DNA of 64,000 bases. It comes from Kribbella aluminosa (GTDB lineage Bacteria > Actinomycetota > Actinomycetes > Propionibacteriales > Kribbellaceae). The notes under the pieces are model-generated. The model had not been told where the DNA came from. It worked only from the letters and a program-made list of their open reading frames with translations, and did not search any database. Below are positions 32,188 through 40,636 of this stretch, one piece after another. Where the stretch lies: positions 1,674,001 through 1,738,000 of the forward strand of contig NZ_JAGINT010000001.1 in assembly GCF_017876295.1 (NCBI RefSeq), written 5' to 3'. A program made the position numbers and the translations under genes. Numbering within the stretch: position 1 is the stretch's first letter; each line of letters begins with the position of its first letter.

Positions 32188-34641
32188 TCAGATCACGTAG
32201 GCAACGATCTCGTAGCTGTCGATTTCGCCGCGATGAAGCTTTTCCAGTAGCTCGCGGGCGTCCTTGTAGTAAACCTCGGAGCCATTCCTGAGCGCCGTGA
32301 GTGCAGCGTTCAATTGCTCGGCAGCGGTGGAGCGATCGCCACGGGCCGCGGTGATTCTGGCAAGTTCGACATACAGCCGGCCCTCGCGCTCGACATCCCG
32401 GGACACCCGAGCCGTCTGCAGGCCGGCCTCGATGTGGGCGGCCGCGGTGCTGAACTTGCCCTGGGCGGCGTGCGCGATGGCGAGCAGATGGTGGCTCTCG
32501 GCCTGGAACGTGGAGTCGCCTGCCTGCTCGACGACGTACAGGGCCCGCCCCGCCATCCGCTCGGCGTCCTGATACCGCCCCACCTGGACGTGGACGAAGG
32601 CGGCATTGAGGTACCGCTTGAAGATCCCTCGCGTGTCGTTGGCCCGCTCGGCCAATGCGATGCCCTCGGCAAATGCTTCGTCGGCCGCGGCGAAGTCGCC
32701 GGTCCGGTCGTAGAGCCCGCCGACCGCGGTGAGCGAGACGCCCTCCAGAGTCGGGTCCTGGATGGTACGACTCAGAGCGAGGGCAATCCGGCCGTAGGCC
32801 AGCGCATCCTCGATCTGTCCTTCCAAGCCGAGCAAGTAGGCCAGCGACGACGTGCAGCGTGCCTGGCCGAAGAGGTCGTCGACCTCCGAGAACATCTCCA
32901 GCGCGATCTGAATCTGGGCGACCGCCGCACCGACGGCGCCGGATTCCGCATCCGGGATGGCGCCGTCGTGCTGCAGCCAGGCGGCGGTCCCGGGTCGATC
33001 GTGCCGTTGCGCGAGCTCGATGGCGCCGGCGCCCAGCTCGCGCATCTCCTGCCAGCGTCGACGGGACTCGTGATAGCCGAAAAGGGCGAGCGACAGCTCT
33101 GCGAGCAGCACACTGCTCGCCAGGCTGGTCTGTCGCGCCTGCCGGAAGCGGTCCATGAGGTTCCGCTGCTCCGCGTCCAGCCAGCGCAGACTCGCCTCCC
33201 GGCTGCTGAATGTCGGTAGCAGGCCGCTGCTGCCGACAGTCCCCAACGGGAGTCGCGGGTTGGCCGGATGCGTGAGCGATTGGCAGATCCAGGCAGCCTC
33301 GGCGTACAGCCGGAGAACGCGAGCGAGGCCCTTCTCGCGCTCGAACTGGCTCAGGGTCTGGTTGGCGACCTCTCGGCCGTAGGCGCGGATCAGGTCGTGG
33401 AACCGATAACGCGTCGGGGCAACGGACTCCAGCAGGTTGAGGTCGACGAGGCGCTCGACGATGGCATTCGCACGGCGCAACGGGAGCTCGAGCAGCGCGG
33501 CGGCGACACCGGTGGTGATGTCGGATCCGTCCGGGATCGCCAGCCAGGGCAGGGCAGCCGCTGCCTGCCGATCGAGGTCTCGGTCGCTGGTCTCCAGGAA
33601 CTGGACTGAGCTTGCGATGCTGGCGCGGACCCCTGTTTCGTCGGAGCCGAGGCTGTCGAGCCGACGCCCCTCGTCCTGCAGCAGTTCGACGAAATGCTGG
33701 ATGGGCCAGGTCGGCCGGGTCGCCAGCCGGCCTGCGACGAGCCGGATTGCCAGCGGCAGGCGGCCGGAGTAGGAGGCCAGGACGCGAGTGGCGTCGGGCT
33801 CCGCCGCTACCCGGTTCTGCCCGACCACCCCGGCCAGCAGGTCGACCGACTCCGACTCCGACAGCGCGTCGAGAAGGATGTGCCGGGCGCCGTGCAGGTT
33901 GGCCAGCGAACCGCGGCTGGTGATGATCGCCGCGGATCCCGCATGACCGGGCAGCAACGGCAACACCTGGGCGACGTCCGCGACGTTGTCCAGCAGCAGG
34001 AGCACTCGCCGGCCGGCGAGCTGGGAACGTAACAGGGCAGTGGCCTCGTCGACGTTGTCGGGGATCGAAGCGACGTCGGAACCGAGCGAGCGCAGCAGGT
34101 GACGCTGGGCGTCCGTCGGAGTCATCGGCTCGCCGGGACCGTAGCCGCGAAGGTTCAGGTAGAGGTGGCCGTCCGGGTAGCTGTCGGCCAGCTTGTGTGC
34201 GGCGTGGACGGCCAGTGTGATCTTGCCGATGCCGCCCATCCCGGTGATGGTGACCAGCCCGACGGCCGACGGATCCCGAAGTACAGAAAGGATTGCGTCG
34301 ATCTGGGCGGATCGGCCGGTGAAGTCCGGGGCCGCCGGAGGTAGTTGCCAAGGGGTCGGGACCTGGTCGGCTGCGGGGTCCTTCGGCGGCGTTCGTGGTG
34401 TGCCGAGCTTGCCGCGGGCAATTGTGCGGAACTGGTCGGCTTCGGTGGGTGTGAGGGCCAGTGCCTGGGTCAGGGCCCGGACCGTGTCCGCGCGGGGGCG
34501 GCTGCGGGTGCCGCGTTCGAGGACGCTGATCGCCTGCTCGCTGAGGCCGGCGCGCTCGGCGAGAGCGGCCTGGGTGAGCCCGGCGCGAGCACGGAAGGTA
34601 CGGAGCAGCTCGCTCAGTGTCGGCGCAGCCGGCTCGCTCAC
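32188..34641 (-). CDS. AfsR-like XRE / NB-ARC / TPR regulator
   Basis: An 817-residue STAND protein. The N-terminal XRE helix-turn-helix is at about residues 8-65 (LTQAALAERAGLSEQAISVL). The NB-ARC ATPase is at about 108-390, with the P-loop GMGGIGKITLAVHAA, Walker B VLLLLDNV, AIITSRGSLANL and a RFHDLIRAYG motif in the MHD place. About 560-800 are TPR-like repeats (DRTGDFAAADEAFAEGIALA, VQVGRYQDAERMAGRALYVV). The P-loop has Ile where GKT/S is expected, so nucleotide binding may be altered. The target is unknown; relatives switch on secondary metabolism. It ends 11 bases from rsrA, convergent. Confidence 0.88.
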   Translation of the reverse strand: MSEPAAPTLSELLRTFRARAGLTQAALAERAGLSEQAISVLERGTRSRPRADTVRALTQALALTPTEADQFRTIARGKLGTPRTPPKDPAADQVPTPWQLPPAAPDFTGRSAQIDAILSVLRDPSAVGLVTITGMGGIGKITLAVHAAHKLADSYPDGHLYLNLRGYGPGEPMTPTDAQRHLLRSLGSDVASIPDNVDEATALLRSQLAGRRVLLLLDNVADVAQVLPLLPGHAGSAAIITSRGSLANLHGARHILLDALSESESVDLLAGVVGQNRVAAEPDATRVLASYSGRLPLAIRLVAGRLATRPTWPIQHFVELLQDEGRRLDSLGSDETGVRASIASSVQFLETSDRDLDRQAAAALPWLAIPDGSDITTGVAAALLELPLRRANAIVERLVDLNLLESVAPTRYRFHDLIRAYGREVANQTLSQFEREKGLARVLRLYAEAAWICQSLTHPANPRLPLGTVGSSGLLPTFSSREASLRWLDAEQRNLMDRFRQARQTSLASSVLLAELSLALFGYHESRRRWQEMRELGAGAIELAQRHDRPGTAAWLQHDGAIPDAESGAVGAAVAQIQIALEMFSEVDDLFGQARCTSSLAYLLGLEGQIEDALAYGRIALALSRTIQDPTLEGVSLTAVGGLYDRTGDFAAADEAFAEGIALAERANDTRGIFKRYLNAAFVHVQVGRYQDAERMAGRALYVVEQAGDSTFQAESHHLLAIAHAAQGKFSTAAAHIEAGLQTARVSRDVEREGRLYVELARITAARGDRSTAAEQLNAALTALRNGSEVYYKDARELLEKLHRGEIDSYEIVAYVI

Positions 34642-34662
34642 TCCCTCACCCTCCTTGGATCC

Positions 34663-34681
34663 CTGACCCGATATCGGTCAG
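34663..34681. promoter_or_regulatory. Imperfect palindrome upstream of the AfsR-like gene
   Basis: CTGACCCGATATCGGTCAG, a near-perfect dyad, lies about 22 bases before the ATG of the XRE/NB-ARC regulator and could be its operator. Confidence 0.4.
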
Positions 34682-34919
34682 TACCGGAAACCTCCGGACC
34701 CAACTGTAGGGGGATCTGCCGACGAGCGGTGGCCGTTGTCCACAGGTCCGCCGAGTCTGACCGCGAATACCCAACGGTCGTTTGAAGGATCGCATTCAGT
34801 ATGCGGCCGGAGACTCTCCGAATACAGGACCTCTGTTTAGCTGGTCTGCTGTAAAGCTGTGACCAAATCGCAAAGACCCCGGATTTCTCCGAGGTCCTCG
34901 CTGTCTGTAGCCGCCTGAG

Positions 34920-34994
34920 TCAGGCGTTCGGGCGCTTGCCGTGGTTAGCGCCCTTCTTCTTGCGTGCACGGCGCTTCCGGCCAGTCTTTCCCAT
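34920..34994 (-). CDS. 50S ribosomal protein bL37
   Basis: A 24-residue, extremely basic protein (MGKTGRKRRARKKK then GANHGKRPNA) matching the actinobacterial large-subunit protein bL37 in length and in its C-terminal ANHGKRPN ending. ATG 34994 has a strong AAGGAGG nine to ten bases upstream, which makes this tiny frame convincing. The name rests on recalled family sequence, not on a search. bL37 is known from mycobacterial ribosome structures near the peptidyl transferase region. Its position near sigR/rsrA looks conserved. Confidence 0.85.
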   Translation of the reverse strand: MGKTGRKRRARKKKGANHGKRPNA

Positions 34995-35152
34995 TCCTAA
35001 GCCTCCTTGAAACAACTGCAAAGAGTCACAGTCTCTCATACCACAGCCGCTCCCGTCGTAGTCGGCGGCCAGTCGCGATCGGGCTTACAGTGTTTCGGCG
35101 CAGCAGGTAAGAGCAAAATACCTATGAGTCAGCGACTTGCTGTCTGGCCCCC

Positions 35153-35179
35153 TACGCCCCGCTTGATCTGCGGGGCGTA
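35153..35179. terminator. 10-bp hairpin upstream of the HD-GYP gene
   Basis: TACGCCCCGC (35153-35162) and GCGGGGCGTA (35170-35179) form a perfect stem with loop TTGATCT. It could be a terminator/attenuator in the 5' leader of the HD-GYP operon, or an operator. No poly-T follows. Confidence 0.5.
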
Positions 35180-35211
35180 AGACTGCGAACGCTGATAGGA
35201 GGTGACGTATC

Positions 35212-35238
35212 ATGAGCGGCGACTTCTGGGACTGGTGA
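35212..35238 (+). CDS. Leader peptide MSGDFWDW
   Basis: An eight-codon frame, ATG 35212 to TGA 35236, with a consensus AGGAGG at 35198-35203 placed nine bases upstream. Its stop overlaps GTG 35235, the best start of the HD-GYP gene (GTGA). That gene has no ribosome binding site of its own. The layout implies that ribosomes load at the leader and re-initiate. Whether the aromatic, acidic peptide has a function is unknown. Confidence 0.6.
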   Translation: MSGDFWDW

Positions 35239-36623
35239 TCCGGCATTCCGGACGGAAGCAGGGTGGTCGAGGCATGAGGCACCGAGCTCTTCGTGTCTTC
35301 GTCTCTGCTGCATCCCTTCTGGCCGTCGGCATCCTTGCGCTGGCTGTTACGCATGTCACGGACATCTGGACGCTGTGCGCACTCTGTCTGTTGATGCTGA
35401 TCGGCGGCTTTCTCCGGTTCTCTGTCGGAAGTAGTTATCTCGCCTCACTGGACTCTGTTGTCCTGATGACGGTCTATGTCATCAGCGGTCCCTGGGCAGC
35501 TGTCATCGCCGCCGCGGTTGCGTACCTGCCGCAGCTTCGCCGGCGATTGCCGTGGGAACGCCGGACCTTCAATGTCGCCCAGCGCGTCCTGTCTACCGCG
35601 GCCGGTGGTATCGCCTACTCGCTGGCGAACGGCCCGATCGGGGACACGGCACTCGACCACGAGTTCCGGGCGATCGCTGCCACCATGGCTGCGACTATCG
35701 CTCTGCACATCGCGAACGCGGCGCTGGTATGCCTCGTGATCTGGATCGACGGCAAGGCCAGCCCTCTCGATTTCCTCCGCCAGGTCGTCGTTCCGACCTT
35801 CCTGCCGATGGCGGGTTACGGCTTTCTCGGCCTGCTGCTCGCGGTCGTCTGGCTCGGTGGGCTCGGGCCGGTGGCCGGTCTGCTGGTCCTCGTGCCGTTG
35901 CTGTTCGCCCGCTGGGCCCTGTCGCAGTACGAGGTCGAGAAGAACGCCCAGGCCGCGACGCTACGCGCGTTCATCCAGGTCATCGAGACCAAGGATCTCT
36001 ACACCCGCGGTCATTCCGAGCGGGTCAGTGAGGGCGTCGGGATGCTCGGCCGGCACCTCCGGCTGCCACCCGATCGGCAGGCCGCGCTGGAGAACGCCGG
36101 CCTCCTGCACGACGTCGGCAAGGTCGGCGTACCGACCAGGATCATCCGCAAGCCGGGGAAGCTCGACGACACCGAGATGGACGCCATCCGGCTGCATCCG
36201 GCGCGCGGCGTCGAGCTGATCGGGAACATCCCGTTCCTGGAGGAAGTGAAGTCCGCGGTGCTGCATCACCACGAGAAGTACGACGGCACCGGTTACCCGG
36301 CCGGCCTCAGCGGCCCCAACATTCCGTACTTCGCCCGCATCATCGGCATCGTCGACGCCTTCGACTCGCTGACCTCGACCCGGTCGTACCGGCCGGCACG
36401 GACCGTGAACGAGACTCTCGCGATCCTCACCAACGACAAACTCACGCACTTCGATCCGGCGCTGGTCGACGCCTTCGTCGACGTGATCAGGCGGGACGGC
36501 TGGACAGCGCCCGTCACCGAGCAGCCCGCGCCGGACGTCACGGTCCAGATGGCCGTCGACCACGACGACCTCAGCCTCGGGAGCGGCGGCGGCGCGTCCG
36601 GGACTGCCGCGGGGCCGCTGTGA
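35235..36623 (+). CDS. Membrane HD-GYP phosphodiesterase-like protein
   Basis: A 462-residue protein with about six hydrophobic segments in residues 15-235 (an MASE-like sensor) followed by an HD-GYP domain. The metal site reads LLHDVGKVGVP (H292-D293) and the signature is HHHEKYDGTGYP (about 342-353), with ARIIGIVDAFDSLTS after it. HD-GYP enzymes hydrolyse cyclic di-nucleotides, mainly c-di-GMP, so it may lower second-messenger levels. GTG 35235 is preferred because it overlaps the leader peptide stop; ATG 35274 is the alternative. The next gene overlaps its TGA (GTGA). Confidence 0.88.
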   Translation: MIRHSGRKQGGRGMRHRALRVFVSAASLLAVGILALAVTHVTDIWTLCALCLLMLIGGFLRFSVGSSYLASLDSVVLMTVYVISGPWAAVIAAAVAYLPQLRRRLPWERRTFNVAQRVLSTAAGGIAYSLANGPIGDTALDHEFRAIAATMAATIALHIANAALVCLVIWIDGKASPLDFLRQVVVPTFLPMAGYGFLGLLLAVVWLGGLGPVAGLLVLVPLLFARWALSQYEVEKNAQAATLRAFIQVIETKDLYTRGHSERVSEGVGMLGRHLRLPPDRQAALENAGLLHDVGKVGVPTRIIRKPGKLDDTEMDAIRLHPARGVELIGNIPFLEEVKSAVLHHHEKYDGTGYPAGLSGPNIPYFARIIGIVDAFDSLTSTRSYRPARTVNETLAILTNDKLTHFDPALVDAFVDVIRRDGWTAPVTEQPAPDVTVQMAVDHDDLSLGSGGGASGTAAGPL

Positions 36624-37903
36624 CGAGCCAGGACGCGGCCGGCGACCTCGGCGTCCGGCGGATGGGCAGCGGCGTCGTGATCGTGGTGGCCGGGCTCGGG
36701 CTCGGGCTCGTCTCCGGCGTGCTGACCGCCCGCGAAGGCGTCAGCGAGTGGGCCTTCGCGCTCACCTTCGGCGCCCTGATCGCGATCGGCGAGATGGTCC
36801 AGTTCTACGTCGACCGGACCCGCAATCGAGCCCCGATCGCGACCAGCGCGGCGCTGGCGTACGCGATGCTCCGGGGCCCGTCGCTGGAGACGCCGCCGAG
36901 CGTGGCGCAGATCATCGTCGTCACGACGCTGGCGACCATGATCGGGATCTGCCCGCGGGCGATCGCGGGACTCCGGTGGGACATCGTCGTCTCCAGCCGT
37001 CGTGCACTGTCGGTCGCCTGTACCGCCTTGGTGTTCTCCGCCGTGATCCCGACCGACCTCGGCTGGAACGGTTCGTGGCGGCACGCGGCGCCGTTGTGCC
37101 TGGCAATGCTCCTCGGCGTCCTGACCGCCGGCATCGTGGACGCGCTCGTCGGGGCTGGGCAGTCGACCGAGATGGAGAACAAGCCGTTCCCGGCGGCGCT
37201 GCGCGACGAGCTGACGGTCATGGGGCAGATCGGGATGGCTATGGGTCTCGGCGGCGTACTGCTGGCCGCGGGGACTTCGTTGCTGGGTCTGTGGGCCGTC
37301 CCGCTCGTTGTGGTGCCGTTGTTGCTTACGCAGTTTGCGTTTCGGCGGTTTGCTTCGGCGCAGCGGACTTACCGGACGACCGTGCGGTCGATGGCTCGGA
37401 GTACGGAGATCGCCGGGTTCAGTAGTCCCGGGCAGAATGCGCGGACGGCTTCGCTGGCGGTGGCTATTGGCAACGATCTGGGGTTGACGCCGGCGCGGAT
37501 GGAGGCCCTGGAGTATGCCGCTTTGTTGTCGGGGGTGGGGCAGCTGGCGTTGGCGGATCCCAGTCCTGGTGGGGCTTCGTTGCTGAGGACTCGGGAGGAG
37601 CGGCAGCGGGCGGCGGAGATCGGGGCGGCGGTGATCGAGCGGTCGGGGGTGCTGGATCATGTGGCGGAGATCGTGCGGCACTCCAACGATCCGTACCGGC
37701 ACGGGCGGGCGAACGACTCGTCGATTCCGGTGGAGAGCGGGATCGTGAACGTCGCGCTGGCGTACGAGCAGCTGGTGGGGGAAGGGTCGGGGCAGTCGCC
37801 GGACAAGGCGATGGAGTCGATCGGGCTGGGGATCGGGGCGGAGTACGACCCGGTGGTGGTGGAGTCACTGCGGCGGGTCGTCGGGCGCGGCTTCCGATTC
37901 TGA
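36620..37903 (+). CDS. Degenerate HD-domain membrane paralogue
   Basis: A 427-residue membrane protein with the same layout as the HD-GYP protein it follows: about six hydrophobic segments to residue 240, then an HD-like domain. The catalytic HD is lost: LLSGVGQLAL stands where the active protein has LLHDVGKVGV, and no HHE..GTGYP signature remains (RHSNDPYRHGR instead). It is probably a non-catalytic partner or regulator formed by duplication. GTG 36620 overlaps the upstream stop. The last 39 bases overlap the convergent DUF5317 gene. Confidence 0.82.
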   Translation: MTSQDAAGDLGVRRMGSGVVIVVAGLGLGLVSGVLTAREGVSEWAFALTFGALIAIGEMVQFYVDRTRNRAPIATSAALAYAMLRGPSLETPPSVAQIIVVTTLATMIGICPRAIAGLRWDIVVSSRRALSVACTALVFSAVIPTDLGWNGSWRHAAPLCLAMLLGVLTAGIVDALVGAGQSTEMENKPFPAALRDELTVMGQIGMAMGLGGVLLAAGTSLLGLWAVPLVVVPLLLTQFAFRRFASAQRTYRTTVRSMARSTEIAGFSSPGQNARTASLAVAIGNDLGLTPARMEALEYAALLSGVGQLALADPSPGGASLLRTREERQRAAEIGAAVIERSGVLDHVAEIVRHSNDPYRHGRANDSSIPVESGIVNVALAYEQLVGEGSGQSPDKAMESIGLGIGAEYDPVVVESLRRVVGRGFRF

Positions 37904-38539
37904 AGGTCCTGAAGACCGTGAGGCTGCCGACAGTTCGCGGTCGGCCTCGGGGGAGAGGTGCAGCAGGGCGGGGGTGCCGGCGCACGGTTCGAGGTCGTCC
38001 CAGATCGGCGCGGTCGTTGCCGGTACGCGGCCGGTGGCGCCCATCCCGGCGTACAGCAGAAGCCCGGCGCCGGCCGCGATCAGCAGGTCGCCGGGGCTGA
38101 TCGCCTGCCCGAGCCCGGGAAGGGCCACGGGTACGACGTCGCCGAGCCAGGGCAGCCGGGTCGACGTACCGGCGAGCTCGTGACGGGCGTCGGCGATCAC
38201 CGCGCCGCCGATGCCGGCGCGTTCCAGCGCTCGCAGCGACACCGGCATCGCGCCGTTCAGCGCGACCACGACGGCGTTGCAGAAGAACCCCAACGCCAGC
38301 AGGCCGACCCCGGGATGCCGCAGGTTCAGCCGCAGGAAGACCGCGATGCAGACCGCGGATCCGATCAGGCCGACGGGGTACGCCGTACCGCCGAAGAGCG
38401 AGCCGAGCAGTTGGCCGATCGCTGCCGCGGCGAGCCAGTGCAGGCCGCTCAACGTCTTGCCGGCCAGGTTGCCGAACCGTCCGCCGGTCGCGAGCGCCGC
38501 CCCGGCAGCGAGAACCATGACGAGGAGGACCAGCAGCAC
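37865..38539 (-). CDS. DUF5317 membrane protein
   Basis: A 224-residue protein with five to six hydrophobic segments and the DUF5317 hallmarks LNLRHPGVGLLALGFFCNAV, NGAMPVS, LGDVVPVALP and ISPGDLLIAAG. The function is unknown, but the family often adjoins the HD-GYP pair in actinobacteria, suggesting a shared membrane process. It starts at GTG 38539. Its 3' end overlaps the HD paralogue tail to tail by 39 bases. The C-terminal 40 residues are hydrophilic. Confidence 0.85.
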   Translation of the reverse strand: MLLVLLVMVLAAGAALATGGRFGNLAGKTLSGLHWLAAAAIGQLLGSLFGGTAYPVGLIGSAVCIAVFLRLNLRHPGVGLLALGFFCNAVVVALNGAMPVSLRALERAGIGGAVIADARHELAGTSTRLPWLGDVVPVALPGLGQAISPGDLLIAAGAGLLLYAGMGATGRVPATTAPIWDDLEPCAGTPALLHLSPEADRELSAASRSSGPSESEAAPDDPPQ

Positions 38540-38608
38540 GGGTGTGATTCTGCCGAATCAGCGGCCCGAAACCGGGCAAGCTGACCCCGCAGCGTGTCGA
38601 CTTAACCG

Positions 38609-38644
38609 CAAAAAGTAGCGGCGGCCCGGGACTCCCGGACCGCC
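38609..38644 (-). terminator. Intrinsic terminator of the symporter operon
   Basis: On the minus strand a 13-bp stem with one mismatch (38618-38630 with 38632-38644) is followed by CTACTTTTT, the T run at 38613-38609. It directly follows the MctP stop: a classic Rho-independent terminator. Confidence 0.85.
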
Positions 38645-38657
38645 GCCGTCACTGCTG

Positions 38658-40289
38658 TCAGGACTTCGCAGGTTCGATCACGTCGGCCACGCCCGGGTCG
38701 CCCCGGTCCGCGGTGTAGTCCGACGGGTGCGTGGTGTCCTGCCCGTCCGCGACCTTCGCGGCCCGCAGTACGAACGTCAGCACCACGACCACGATCACGT
38801 TGATCACGAACGCGGTCAGCGCGATGTACGCCGGCGTGTGGGTGAACGGGATGTTCGCCAGCGATCCGCCGAAGTGCTTCTTGGTCGCCGGGTTCACCAC
38901 GTTGTACGCCGACACCGTGCCGAACACCATCGCCACCGCCCAGCCGGCCAGCAACGCGTACCGGTGGAACCAGCGGGTGTAGAGCCCGACCACGATCGCC
39001 GGGAACGTCTGCAGGATCCAGATGCCGCCGAGCAGTTGCAGGTTCAGCGCGATCGTCTTGTCCATCCCGAGCACGAACACCAGCGCGCCGACCTTCACCA
39101 GGAGGGAGGCGAGCTTGGACACCTTGGCTTCCTGTGCCGGCGTGGCGGAAGGCTTGATGAAGGCGCGGTAGATGTTCCGGGTGAACAGGTTCGCCGCCGC
39201 GATCGACATGATCGCCGCCGGCACCAGCGCGCCGACCGCGATCGCCGCGAACGCGATCCCCGCGAACCAGGACGGGAACTCCTGGTCGAACAGCCGCGGG
39301 ATCGCCAGCTGCGGGTTCGCCAGCCCGTCCAGGCCCTTCACGTTGACGTTCGCCTTGATCGCCATGAAGCCGAGCAGGGCGAGCAGCCCGAGCAGCAGCG
39401 AGTACGCCGGGAGGATGGCGGCGTTGCGCCGTACGACGTTCCGCGTCTTCGTCGACAGCACGGCCGTCACCGAGTGCGGGTACATGAACAGCGCCATCGC
39501 GGAACCGAGGCCCAGCGTCCAGTAGGACACGTAGCCCGCGTCGGTCGGGATGAACGACCCGGTCGGCTTGCCGGTCACCTGGTTCGGCTTGGCCATCTTG
39601 TCCTGCGCCGCGTGGAAGATCGCGTCCCAGCCGCCGAGCACGTGCGGCAGGTAGAAGATCGCGACCAGGATCACGATGTAGATCAGGAAGTCCTTGACGA
39701 ACGCGATCATCGCCGGTGCCCGCAGCCCCGACGAGTACGTGTACGCCGCGAGGACGGCGAACGCGATCAGCAGCGGGAGGTCCTTGGCCAGCGTGTTGTT
39801 GCCGCCGAGGCCCATCGTCTCGAAGACGGCCTGCATGCCGACCAGCTGCAGCGCGATGTACGGCATCAGGGCCAGGATGCCCGTGACCGCGACCGCCAGC
39901 GAGAGCAGCTTGCTGCCGTAGCGCCCCTGCACGAAGTCGGCCGGCGTCACGTACCCGTGCCGGTGCGAGACCGACCACAACCGGGCCATGAACACGAACA
40001 CGATCGGGTACGCGACGATCGTGTACGGCACCGCGAAGAACCCGCTGATCGCACCGGTGGCGTACATGGCCGCCGGTACGGCGATGAACGTGTACGCCGT
40101 GTACAGGTCGCCGCCGAGCAGGAACCAGGTGATGAAAGTACCGAAACCGCGACCGCCCAGACCCCACTCGTCGAGGGTGTCGAGGTTGCCGGTGCGCCGC
40201 CAGCGAGCGGCCATGAAGCCCATCGCGGTAACGCCGGCGAAGATCACCACGACGATGATCAGCTGCACCCAGTCGACCTTGGTGTTCAC
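38658..40289 (-). CDS. Monocarboxylate uptake permease, MctP-like sodium:solute symporter
   Basis: A 543-residue SSS-family symporter with about 13 membrane helices, starting VQLIIVVVIFAGVTAMGF and containing the family signatures GGRGFGTFITWFLLGGDLYT and GLRAPAMIAFVKDFLIYIV. It resembles MctP/MctC uptake systems for acetate, propionate, pyruvate or lactate; the exact substrate is open. ATG 40289 overlaps the stop of the small DUF3311 gene. That pairing (DUF3311 plus SSS permease) is the standard two-gene unit. Confidence 0.92.
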   Translation of the reverse strand: MNTKVDWVQLIIVVVIFAGVTAMGFMAARWRRTGNLDTLDEWGLGGRGFGTFITWFLLGGDLYTAYTFIAVPAAMYATGAISGFFAVPYTIVAYPIVFVFMARLWSVSHRHGYVTPADFVQGRYGSKLLSLAVAVTGILALMPYIALQLVGMQAVFETMGLGGNNTLAKDLPLLIAFAVLAAYTYSSGLRAPAMIAFVKDFLIYIVILVAIFYLPHVLGGWDAIFHAAQDKMAKPNQVTGKPTGSFIPTDAGYVSYWTLGLGSAMALFMYPHSVTAVLSTKTRNVVRRNAAILPAYSLLLGLLALLGFMAIKANVNVKGLDGLANPQLAIPRLFDQEFPSWFAGIAFAAIAVGALVPAAIMSIAAANLFTRNIYRAFIKPSATPAQEAKVSKLASLLVKVGALVFVLGMDKTIALNLQLLGGIWILQTFPAIVVGLYTRWFHRYALLAGWAVAMVFGTVSAYNVVNPATKKHFGGSLANIPFTHTPAYIALTAFVINVIVVVVLTFVLRAAKVADGQDTTHPSDYTADRGDPGVADVIEPAKS

Positions 40290-40552
40290 TGGTCACCGTC
40301 CTTCTCCGGGTCGCCCAGGCCCTGCTCGGCCCGGCGTCGGCGCTCCTCGGCGCGGAGCAGGCGGTAACTGATGCTGACCAGGATCGCGGACAGGAAGACC
40401 CAGAGCAGCTGGTACCAGTAGAAGAACGGGAAACCCCACAGGTGCGGGTCCTTCTTGGCGTACGTCGGCACCAGGAGCGGTACGACGACAGCCACCACCA
40501 GGAGTACACCGGAGATCCAGTACACGGGTCTGATCGCGGACAATCGGGACAC
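40286..40552 (-). CDS. DUF3311 small membrane subunit
   Basis: An 88-residue protein with two membrane helices (YWISGVLLVVAVVVPLLVPT; FFYWYQLLWVFLSAILVSIS) and a charged cytosolic tail, matching DUF3311. It is always beside SSS monocarboxylate permeases and is probably an accessory subunit, similar in role to YhdT/PanF partner proteins. GTG 40552 is set by GAGGAGG six bases upstream; the in-frame TTG at 40612 has no ribosome binding site. The last codon overlaps the permease start. Confidence 0.88.
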   Translation of the reverse strand: MSRLSAIRPVYWISGVLLVVAVVVPLLVPTYAKKDPHLWGFPFFYWYQLLWVFLSAILVSISYRLLRAEERRRRAEQGLGDPEKDGDQ

Positions 40553-40636
40553 TGCAAACCTCCTCGGAGGGGACACAGGCGCAACGGAGCACGCTACCGT
40601 TCGTCCGGACAAGCGACCAGACCATCGGGTGTGTGC

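Noticed and set aside
38602..40584. 660-codon minus-strand frame
   Set aside because: It is the out-of-phase shadow of the MctP symporter and DUF3311 genes, with Arg/Gly-rich meaningless translation.
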